Assembly (NCBI GenBank): GCA_046727575.1
Contig: JBKPCV010000028.1
Location: forward strand, 1 to 23,990
DNA from: DASPTH01 sp046727575
Lineage (GTDB): Bacteria > Actinomycetota > Acidimicrobiia > IMCC26256 > DASPTH01
Reading direction: 5' to 3'
Length of the DNA: 23,990 bases
Made by a program: the position numbers and the translations under genes. The notes beneath the pieces are model-generated. The model made no database searches and was not told the DNA's origin. It saw only the letters and a list, made by a program, of their open reading frames with translations. Positions within the stretch are counted from its first letter, which is position 1. Every line of letters starts with the position of its first letter. Positions 15,049-22,378 of the stretch are shown piece after piece.

Positions 15049-15101
15049 ATGATGCACCTCCCAACCTGAGCCCAGGCTGAACGTCTGAGAGCGCGTCTGA
15101 A
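15049..15101 (-). promoter_or_regulatory. Cluster of response-regulator-like half-sites facing the minus strand
   Basis: On the plus strand the cluster reads CTGAG (15066), CTGAA (15077), CTGAG (15085) and CTGAA (15097). On the minus strand the inner pair is TTCAG-N6-CTCAG, and exactly 11 nt further is CATCAT (15054-15049). This is the arrangement found before three plus-strand genes nearby. It would start a minus-strand RNA around 15042 that meets the 14986-15023 hairpin. Confidence 0.45.
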
Positions 15102-15145
15102 GGCAGCCCCTCGCACGCCCGCGGGACAGCCTTCCTCGGCTCCGG

Positions 15146-15178
15146 TTCAGCAGATCTTCAGGTGGCCGGCGCGACAAT
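15146..15178 (+). promoter_or_regulatory. Tandem-repeat promoter of the two-component operon
   Basis: TTCAG at 15146-15150 and 15157-15161 (period 11) is followed, after 11 nt, by GACAAT (15173-15178). Direct repeats of one helical turn in place of a -35 box are typical of OmpR/PhoB-family activation, so autoregulation is likely. GAGGGGG then serves as ribosome site before the ATG at 15196. Confidence 0.65.
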
Positions 15179-15195
15179 CCCGCCGAGGGGGAATC

Positions 15196-15873
15196 ATGCG
15201 CGTGCTGGTGGTCGAAGACGAGAAGAAGGTGGCGTCCGCCGTGCGGCGCGGCCTCGAGGCCGAAGGCTTCGCCGTCGACATTGCGCTGAACGGACCCGAT
15301 GGCGTCTGGCTGGCGAGCGAGAACGACTACGACGTCATCGTCCTGGACATCATGTTGCCGGGGCTCAACGGCTACAAGGTGTGCGGGCAGCTGCGTGAAG
15401 CGCGGAATTGGACGCCGATTCTGATGCTCACCGCCAAGAACGGTGAGTACGACCAGGCGGAGGCGCTCGACACCGGCGCCGACGACTACTTGACGAAGCC
15501 ATTCTCGTTCGTCGTACTGCTCGCCCGCCTTCGGGCGTTGCTGCGCCGCACCGGTCGCGCGACGCCGGTCGTCTACGAAGCGGGTGACCTGAAGCTCGAT
15601 CCCGCGCGCCATCGTTGTGAGCGACGTGGCGTCGACGTCGCGCTCACTGCGCGCGAGTTTGCCGTGCTGGAGTTCATGCTGCGCCACTGCGGTGAGGTGG
15701 TGACGAAGAGCGAGATCCTCAACAACGTGTGGGACTTTGCGTTCGAAGGCGATCCCAACATCGTGGAGGTCTACATCCGTCACCTGCGCAAGAAGCTCGA
15801 CGAGCCGTTCGGACTCCAGCTGATCCAGACCATTCGCGGAGCCGGCTATCGGCTCGATCCGGCAGGGGGTTGA
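15196..15873 (+). CDS. OmpR/PhoB-family response regulator
   Basis: The 225-residue protein has a receiver domain (1-115) with acidic residues E7-D8, phosphoacceptor D51, T79 and K101, all at the expected positions. The C-terminal winged helix (about 128-222) includes LTAREFAVLEFML, the recognition-helix region NIVEVYIRHLRKKLDEP, and a TIRGAGYRL wing. It resembles the MprA/TrcR/CutR branch. The sensor kinase gene begins 2 bp after its stop. The TTCAG direct repeats upstream of this and two following genes have the spacing expected for tandem binding of such a dimer. Confidence 0.95.
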   Translation: MRVLVVEDEKKVASAVRRGLEAEGFAVDIALNGPDGVWLASENDYDVIVLDIMLPGLNGYKVCGQLREARNWTPILMLTAKNGEYDQAEALDTGADDYLTKPFSFVVLLARLRALLRRTGRATPVVYEAGDLKLDPARHRCERRGVDVALTAREFAVLEFMLRHCGEVVTKSEILNNVWDFAFEGDPNIVEVYIRHLRKKLDEPFGLQLIQTIRGAGYRLDPAGG

Positions 15874-15875
15874 TC

Positions 15876-17261
15876 ATGCGACGGTTGGCGACGGTGCGGG
15901 TGCGGGTCACGGTCGCCGCCGTCGCGGTCGTGGCCCTCGCACTGAGTGCCGGCGGCGTGTGGCTCGTCCACGCCCAGCGGAACGCGCTGACCGACGACAT
16001 CGAGACCACCGCACGGCTGCGCTCGCGCGACGTGGCAGCGAGTGTCACCGACGGCGAGCTCACCGGCTCGCTCGCGGTGCCGCGCCGCGACGAGAACCTC
16101 GTCCAGGTCGTCGACTCGAGCGGTGTGATCGTCGCGGCGTCGAACAACGTCGGCTACGGCGCGCGCATCAGTCATCTCCAAGCCGGGCGGGACGGATACG
16201 CAGTCGAGACAGTCGATCATCTGCCCGCAGGCGACACACCGTTTCGCGTCGTCGCGCGTCGCGTGTCGACGAAGAGCGGCGTCTACACGGTCTACGTGGC
16301 GGGAAGCCTCGAGCCGGTCCAGAACACGACCGACAACCTGGTCGCCCTCCTGCTCGTCGGGCTCCCGATCCTGCTCTTCCTCGTCGGTGCGACGACATGG
16401 GTGGTGACGGGGCGGGCCCTGCACCCAGTCGAGGCGATGCGCGCCGAGGTCGAAGCCATCGGTGCGGAGGATCTCTCGCGTCGGGTGCCCGAGCCGCAGA
16501 CCGCAGACGAGGTGGGTCGCCTCGCGCAGACGATGAACGCCATGCTCGCGCGTCTCGATGACGCCACGCGGCGCCAGCGTCGCTTCGTGGCAGATGCGAG
16601 CCACGAGCTCCGCAGCCCGCTCACCGGCATTCGGGCACAGCTCGAGGTGGACCTCGCGCACCCCGAAGGCGCCGACTGGCAGACCACGGACCGCGACGTT
16701 TTGGAGGACACCATCCGGCTCCAGCGACTGGTCGACGACCTGCTCGCGCTCGCGCGTACCGAGGGTCTGGTGGAGCGTTCACCGCGCGAAACCGTCGACC
16801 TCGACGAGATCGTGCTGAGTGAAGCGCGCCGGCTACGCGCGAGGACCCAGCATCGGGTCGACACGAGCGAGGTATCCGGCGCACAGCTCGACGGGAACCC
16901 CGACGAGCTGGCGCGGGCCGTACGGAACCTACTCGACAACGCCGCCCGGCACGCGCGCTCCGCCATCCACGTCTCGTTGCACGAGACCGAGCGCGCCGTG
17001 CGATTCACGGTCGCTGACGACGGCCCCGGCATCCCCGCACAGCAGCGCGATCGGATCTTCGAGCGGTTCACGCGCCTCGACAACGCGCGAGCACGCGACA
17101 CCGGCGGCTCCGGGCTCGGCCTCGCGATCACACACGACATCGTCGTTGCGCACGGAGGATTCATCGCGCTCGAGAATGCTCCCGGCGCGCGCTTCGTCGT
17201 CGAGTTCCCGATCGGGGAAGGAGTGTCCGAGAAAGTCCGTGCTCCGATGAAGACCGGGTAG
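15876..17261 (+). CDS. Sensor histidine kinase of the two-component system
   Basis: The start ATG lies 2 bp after the regulator stop, with GGGGG upstream; a longer open frame overlaps the regulator gene and is not needed. The 461 residues contain TM1 (about 8-30), an extracytoplasmic sensor loop (about 32-148), TM2 (about 152-176), a HAMP linker (GRALHPVEAMRAEVEAI), a HisKA helix with phosphorylatable H243 in ADASHELRSPLTGIR, and an HATPase domain with NLLDNAARHA (N box), DDGPGIP (G1) and GGSGLGLAI (G2). It should autophosphorylate and phosphorylate the adjacent regulator. The stimulus is unknown; the loop suggests an envelope signal. Confidence 0.95.
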   Translation: MRRLATVRVRVTVAAVAVVALALSAGGVWLVHAQRNALTDDIETTARLRSRDVAASVTDGELTGSLAVPRRDENLVQVVDSSGVIVAASNNVGYGARISHLQAGRDGYAVETVDHLPAGDTPFRVVARRVSTKSGVYTVYVAGSLEPVQNTTDNLVALLLVGLPILLFLVGATTWVVTGRALHPVEAMRAEVEAIGAEDLSRRVPEPQTADEVGRLAQTMNAMLARLDDATRRQRRFVADASHELRSPLTGIRAQLEVDLAHPEGADWQTTDRDVLEDTIRLQRLVDDLLALARTEGLVERSPRETVDLDEIVLSEARRLRARTQHRVDTSEVSGAQLDGNPDELARAVRNLLDNAARHARSAIHVSLHETERAVRFTVADDGPGIPAQQRDRIFERFTRLDNARARDTGGSGLGLAITHDIVVAHGGFIALENAPGARFVVEFPIGEGVSEKVRAPMKTG

Positions 17262-17273
17262 CAGCGTCCACGC

Positions 17274-17306
17274 TTCAGCGTGTATTCAGCGCAAGAAGCA
17301 GATTCT
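17274..17306 (+). promoter_or_regulatory. Tandem-repeat promoter of the GT-C gene
   Basis: TTCAG at 17274-17278 and 17285-17289 (period 11) is followed, after 11 nt, by GATTCT (17301-17306). The GTG start at 17314 lies 8 nt beyond the hexamer with no ribosome site, so the mRNA is predicted to be leaderless. Confidence 0.6.
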
Positions 17307-17313
17307 CCCGACT

Positions 17314-18660
17314 GTGCGTCGTACGGCTGCGGGGCGGATCGCGCCGGCGGCGCTCGTGGTGAGCTCGCTCGCGCTGGCCGTGGTCTTGCTGTTCGACGCG
17401 TCCGTCCCGCGAGAACTCCACATCGTGCTCGTGCTCGTCGCGTGTGCCGCCTATGTGGTGATGATGCACGCGGAGCAGCGCTGGGGCGGCCTCTCCATCC
17501 GGTTGGTCGCGGTCACGCTGGGGGGCTCGTGTGTCGCTGCCGTCATCGCGTTTCCGCGCGAGACGGGGGATCTGTTCTGGTACGCGATCTACGGCCGGCT
17601 GGTCGCGCTGTACCACGCCAATCCCTACACACACGTGCCGGCTGCCTTCCCGCACGACCCGCTCCTGCACATCACGGGGAACGGTTGGGCACACGTCCCG
17701 TCGGTGTACGGGCCAGTGTTCACGGCATACTCCGCATTGACGGCGCCGCTGGTGGGGGTCGCGGCGCTGCCGACGCGCCTCTCCTACCAGCTCCTCGCGG
17801 CCGTGGCACTGATCGTGGCGAGCTGGGTGGTGTGGAGAAGCACGCGGTCGGCCGGCGCGGTCGCGTTCCTCGGCGCCAACCCGGTGATGGGCCTCGACAT
17901 CGTGAACGGCGGACACAATGACATCCTCGTCGGACTGGCGCTCCTCGGCGCGCTCGTCCTTGCGAGTCGCGAGAGCGACGTCGCGGCCGGTGTCGTCGGA
18001 GGGCTGGGCGCGCTCGTCAAGATCACGGGCGTCGTCGGCATGGTGGCGCTCGTCGTCGCGACCTACGTCGGCCGCGGACGCGGCGCGGCGCGACGAATGG
18101 CCTTCGCCGCGTTCGCGCTCGTCTCCGCCGGCTATCTCCTCGCCGGACCCGCCGCGTTCGTCGCACCCTTGAGGACCGCCGGTGTCGCCTACTCGAGCGC
18201 GTCCGCGTGGCGCGCGCTCCCGATCATCGGCGTGGGACTTCCACCACCTCATCTCGTGCTCGCGTGTCTCGCACTCTTGACGCTTGCCGTGATACTCGGC
18301 TTCGCGACGGATACGCCCGGCGCGGTCACTGCGAGCGTGACGACGTTGACGCTCGGAGCCGCCTACATGCTCCCCGGTTACGTGGCGTGGGCGTTGCCCG
18401 CCGCATCGCTGGACCACAGGAGCCGCGTCTCGGGCGTCACCGCCGCGTCCGGTGTCCTCCTCGTTGCGTCGTACGAGGTGGTACGGCACCCGCTCGCGGG
18501 GCTGATCGGGCACGCGCTCACCGACGCGCGTGCGGTTGTCGCGCCCCTTGCGGTGGTCGCCCTCCTGGTCGTGCTCGTGACGGCCGCGTTCGACCGTCGC
18601 AGCGCCCTTCGACAGCGCTCGGTCGTTGGTTGTGATTCAGGGTTCCTTCAGCGTGTCTGA
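17314..18660 (+). CDS. GT-C membrane glycosyltransferase, MptA/MptB-like
   Basis: The 448-residue protein has about eleven hydrophobic segments. Landmarks of polyprenol-phosphate-dependent mannosyltransferases are present: ETGDLFWYAIYGR with D86, the usual GT-C catalytic-loop acid, NPYTHVP near 103-109, WAHVPSVYGPVF, and ANPVMGLDIVNGGHNDILVGL near 188-208. MptA and MptB extend alpha-1,6-mannan chains of lipomannan and lipoglycans in actinobacteria on the outer face of the membrane. The exact acceptor cannot be told. The GTG start directly follows a predicted -10, without a ribosome site. The third TTCAG repeat lies inside its last codons. Confidence 0.8.
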   Translation: MRRTAAGRIAPAALVVSSLALAVVLLFDASVPRELHIVLVLVACAAYVVMMHAEQRWGGLSIRLVAVTLGGSCVAAVIAFPRETGDLFWYAIYGRLVALYHANPYTHVPAAFPHDPLLHITGNGWAHVPSVYGPVFTAYSALTAPLVGVAALPTRLSYQLLAAVALIVASWVVWRSTRSAGAVAFLGANPVMGLDIVNGGHNDILVGLALLGALVLASRESDVAAGVVGGLGALVKITGVVGMVALVVATYVGRGRGAARRMAFAAFALVSAGYLLAGPAAFVAPLRTAGVAYSSASAWRALPIIGVGLPPPHLVLACLALLTLAVILGFATDTPGAVTASVTTLTLGAAYMLPGYVAWALPAASLDHRSRVSGVTAASGVLLVASYEVVRHPLAGLIGHALTDARAVVAPLAVVALLVVLVTAAFDRRSALRQRSVVGCDSGFLQRV

Positions 18661-18668
18661 CGGAAAAT
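18636..18668 (+). promoter_or_regulatory. Tandem-repeat promoter of the small downstream gene
   Basis: TTCAG at 18636-18640 and 18647-18651 (period 11) is followed, after 11 nt, by GAAAAT (18663-18668). A transcript starting 7 nt later begins on the GTG at 18675. The repeats lie within the last codons of the GT-C gene. Confidence 0.6.
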
Positions 18669-18674
18669 GCGGAC

Positions 18675-18914
18675 GTGCGCACAGGGAACGGAGCCACAGA
18701 GAACGGAGCCGATGTGCACTCGACGACGCGTCGCGAAGGGGACGTCATCACGCGGGCGCGCGCGCAGGGCTTCGACCTGGTCCAGCGCGAGACCGACACC
18801 GGGAACCTCGTATGGAGCTGGCGCATGTCCGATCTCCGGCCCCAGCCGTCGTTCCTCAGCCGGCGGATGGCCATCGACTACATGGCCGCAGTGCTCGACC
18901 GCATCGCAGCCTGA
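18675..18914 (+). CDS. Small protein of unknown function, predicted leaderless
   Basis: The 79-residue protein has no family I recognise. Its first 15 residues (TGNGATENGA within them) are encoded by a 15-bp tandem repeat and look disordered. The rest is compact and mixed: ARAQGFDLVQRETDTG, VWSWRM, and a final helix RRMAIDYMAAVLDRIAA. It has no signal peptide or membrane segment. The GTG at 18675 coincides with the predicted transcription start. A second GTG at 18714 has a ribosome-like GGAG 5 nt upstream, supplied by the repeat, and would give 66 residues. It belongs to the same putative regulon as the GT-C gene. Confidence 0.6.
   Translation: MRTGNGATENGADVHSTTRREGDVITRARAQGFDLVQRETDTGNLVWSWRMSDLRPQPSFLSRRMAIDYMAAVLDRIAA
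18681..18710 (+). repeat. 15-bp tandem repeat
   Basis: ACAGGGAACGGAGCC (18681-18695) is followed directly by ACAGAGAACGGAGCC (18696-18710), 14 of 15 identical. Being a multiple of three, the duplication keeps the frame. The second copy places a GGAG in front of the alternative GTG at 18714. Confidence 0.85.
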
Positions 18915-18956
18915 CCGCAGTCGGGCGCGATCGGAGGGCTGCACCGCTCCGGGAGG

Positions 18957-19214
18957 TCAGCGGTCTCGCGCGCTGCCGGGTGTGACACGGCGTTGCCGCG
19001 CCGACACGACGATTCCCCAGACCGCGATGCCGATCCACACGAGATTGACCGCGGAGGACGGCAGCGCGTCATGGTGCAGTGCATTCACGAGGAGCCCGGC
19101 CGCGCCCGTGATATTGAGCACGTGGTAGAAGACCGAAGTGCCTGCTCGCGTGACGAGCGCGTACGCGGACAGCACCATCGCCGCGCCGACCCAACCGGCA
19201 ACCTCGTACACCAT
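18957..19214 (-). CDS. CBU_0592-family small membrane protein
   Basis: From ATG 19214, with GGAGGAG upstream, the protein has 85 residues and three hydrophobic segments (about 5-23, 30-47 and 55-71). The pattern EVAGWVGAAMVLSAYALV, then YHVLNITGAAGLL, then AVNLVWIGIAVWGI matches the CBU_0592-type membrane proteins, whose function is not known to me. The C-terminal 15 residues are basic and probably cytoplasmic. It converges on the small unknown gene and diverges from the LLM oxidoreductase. Confidence 0.78.
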   Translation of the reverse strand: MVYEVAGWVGAAMVLSAYALVTRAGTSVFYHVLNITGAAGLLVNALHHDALPSSAVNLVWIGIAVWGIVVSARQRRVTPGSARDR

Positions 19215-19230
19215 GCCCGGCTCCTCCACG

Positions 19231-19242
19231 CTCGACGTCGAG
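19231..19242. promoter_or_regulatory. 12-bp palindrome in a divergent intergenic region
   Basis: CTCGACGTCGAG is a perfect palindrome between the starts of the CBU_0592-like gene (19214) and the LLM gene (19317). It could be an operator for either. Sequences of this composition are common in high-GC DNA, so the call is weak. Confidence 0.3.
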
Positions 19243-19316
19243 TGGGCGCGTGACGCGTCGCTGAACGTAGCGTTGGGAAGCGGAAGTCTCAGGTCCTCAC
19301 GGGGGTTGTTCGCAGC

Positions 19317-20365
<1,049 letters not shown>

Positions 20366-20369
<4 letters not shown>

Positions 20370-21544
20370 GCGAGATCACCGAGAAGGAGGTGCGCACCCG
20401 CGTCGAAGCGTTGCTCGCGGAGCACGGCGACGACGACATGACCGCGTTCCTCGGCGCGCAGTTCGATGCCGGGCTCGCGCGGATGGACTACCCGGTCGGT
20501 CACGGGGGGCTCGACGCGTCACCGGGACTGCAGGAGATCGTCGACGAGGCGCTCGAGCGAGCGGGTCGGCGGTACCCGTGGACACGCAATCCCATGGGCA
20601 TCGGCATGTGCGGACCGACGATCGTCGCACGTGGCACGGGTGAGCAGCGCCAGCGCTTCCTCCGTCCGATCTTCACGGCCGAAGAGATCTGGTGTCAGCT
20701 CTTCAGCGAGCCGGGAGCCGGCTCCGACGTCGCGGGCCTCGCCAGTCGCGCCGAGGCCGACGGCGACGAGTGGATCGTCAACGGGTCGAAGATCTGGACC
20801 TCGATGGCGCACCTCGCCCGGTGGGGCCTGTTGCTCGCGCGCACCGACCCCGAAGCCCCCAAACACAAGGGCCTCACCGTGTTCATCATCGATATGCAGC
20901 AGCCGGGAGTGGAGGTGCGGCCGATCCGCAGCATGGCCGGTGCCTCGGGCTTCAACGAGGTCTTCTTCACCAACGCGCGGGTCCCGGACACGATGCGCGT
21001 CGGTGACGTCGATGACGGCTGGCGGGTCGCCAACGCGACGCTGATGAACGAACGCGTCTCGATCGGCAGTGAGGTCGCACCGCGCGGATCGGGTCCGATT
21101 GCGAGCGCGGTTGCCGCGTGGCGCGACTGCACCGACAAGACTCACGCACGCCGCGAACAGCTGGTCAAGCTCTGGATCGACGCGGAACTCCTCCGGCTCG
21201 GCAGCCTGCGCGCGCAGGCCAGGCGCGAGAAGGGCGTACCCGGGCCCGAAGGCTCGGTGCTGAAACTGCTCTCGGGACGGGTCGGCCTGGGTGTGAGCGA
21301 GTTGGTCGTCGACCTCATGGGTGCGCACGGGATGCTGTGCGGTCCCTACACTCGCGGACACCTCGAGGAGTCCGAATCGCGGCCGACGGATCCGGTGCTC
21401 GTGTTCGTCGGATCGCCGGGCGGAAGCATCGCCGGCGGGACGACCGAGATCCAGAAGAACATCGTGGGTGAGCGCGTGCTCGGATTGCCGCGCGAACCGG
21501 GTTTCGATCCCAACACGCCGTGGAGCCAGATTCCGCGCAATTGA
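20366..21544 (+). CDS. Acyl-CoA dehydrogenase
   Basis: The GTG at 20366 overlaps the LLM stop (GTGA) and gives 392 residues, the normal length. FAD-binding motifs are visible: CQLFSEPGAGSDVAGL, WIVNGSKIWTSMAHLARWGLLLART, and near the C-terminus GGSIAGGTTEIQKNIVGERVLGLPRE. The enzyme oxidises an acyl-CoA to the enoyl-CoA, passing electrons to ETF. The glutamate that precedes the GT(N/T)EIQ motif in medium-chain enzymes is not there, so the catalytic base must be elsewhere, as in several FadE-type groups. The overlap with the LLM gene suggests a shared catabolic pathway. Confidence 0.92.
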
Positions 21545-21585
21545 TCCGGGAGGCAGCGTGCGCCGCCGACAGCTCGCGCGAAGTA

Positions 21586-21643
21586 CCCCGAGAGAGCTTC
21601 CCTCGACACCTCTTGCGAGACACCGTGGTTTTCCCTCTCGGGG
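21586..21643. other. 9-bp inverted repeat after the acyl-CoA dehydrogenase gene
   Basis: CCCCGAGAG (21586-21594) and CTCTCGGGG (21635-21643) are perfect complements, 40 bp apart, in the 168-bp gap before the hydrolase gene. The long loop makes a simple terminator unlikely. An operator or a longer RNA structure is possible. Confidence 0.35.
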
Positions 21644-21712
21644 CACCGTGAACGTACTCCCTCCGGGCGTTCGGGTCAAGCCCTTTCTGTATGACCTGGT
21701 GACGAGGTCGTG

Positions 21713-22363
21713 ATGGCCGCTTGGTACGACGTGGAGGTCCCGGCGGCCGGCGCGGTGCTCGAAGCAGACGTGGTCGTTCCGGATCCAGCGCGCGCGGTCG
21801 TGCTGTTCGCGCACGGCAGTGGCAGCGGTCGTCACAGCCCACGAAACCGGTTCGTCGCGGCAGAGCTCCAGCGCGCGGACCTCGCGACCGTGCTGGTCGA
21901 CCTCCTCACGCGCGAGGAGGAGGCCGTCGACGTCCGCACCGGCGAGCTCCGGTTCGACATCGACCTGCTGTCGGCGCGCCTCATCGCACTCGTCGATTGG
22001 CTGATCGACTACGAACCCACAGCCGGCCACAACGTTGGGCTGTTCGGCGCCAGCACGGGCGCTGGCGGCGCGCTGGTGGCCGCGGCCGCGCGGCCAGACG
22101 CGGTGGCTGCGGTGGTGTCGCGCGGCGGTCGACCAGACCTCGCCGGCGACTTCCTCCCGCTCGTGCGCCAGCCCACCTTGCTCATCGTGGGCGAGCGCGA
22201 CCCGGTCGTCATGGAGCTGAACGTGAAGGCGATGCGGCAACTCGGCGGCGAGGCGCGGCTCGAGATCGTCGCCGGAGCCACGCACCTCTTCGAAGAACCC
22301 GGCGCGCTCGAGCAGGTGGCGCGTCTGGCGAGGGAGTGGTTCGTGCAACACGCCGCGCGGTAG
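21713..22363 (+). CDS. Dienelactone-hydrolase-like alpha/beta hydrolase
   Basis: From ATG 21713, with GAGG 5 nt upstream, the protein has 216 residues. The catalytic triad is visible: S114 in GASTGAGG, D163 in VGERDP and H191 in GATHLFEEPG. The oxyanion region is LFAHGSGSGRHSPRN. This branch of the dienelactone hydrolase family is often found fused to or beside phosphoribosyltransferases; none is here. The substrate is unknown and the enzyme should be cytoplasmic. It converges on the CoA-transferase gene, with only 15 bp between the two stops. Confidence 0.88.
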   Translation: MAAWYDVEVPAAGAVLEADVVVPDPARAVVLFAHGSGSGRHSPRNRFVAAELQRADLATVLVDLLTREEEAVDVRTGELRFDIDLLSARLIALVDWLIDYEPTAGHNVGLFGASTGAGGALVAAAARPDAVAAVVSRGGRPDLAGDFLPLVRQPTLLIVGERDPVVMELNVKAMRQLGGEARLEIVAGATHLFEEPGALEQVARLAREWFVQHAAR

Positions 22364-22378
22364 CGGGCCGCGCCGCGG

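Noticed and set aside
14825..15064. Upstream extension of the thioesterase frame to 15064 (80 extra codons).
   Set aside because: It crosses the perfect 12-bp hairpin and its residues look like non-coding high-GC translation. The remaining 135 residues already form a complete hotdog protein.
15082..15100. CGTCTGA repeated with a 12-bp period as a separate regulator site.
   Set aside because: It overlaps the CTGA(A/G) half-sites already described and its period differs from the 11 bp seen at the other sites, so it is treated as part of that cluster.
17274..17289. The TTCAG repeats as a terminator of the kinase gene.
   Set aside because: They are direct, not inverted, repeats and cannot form a stem.
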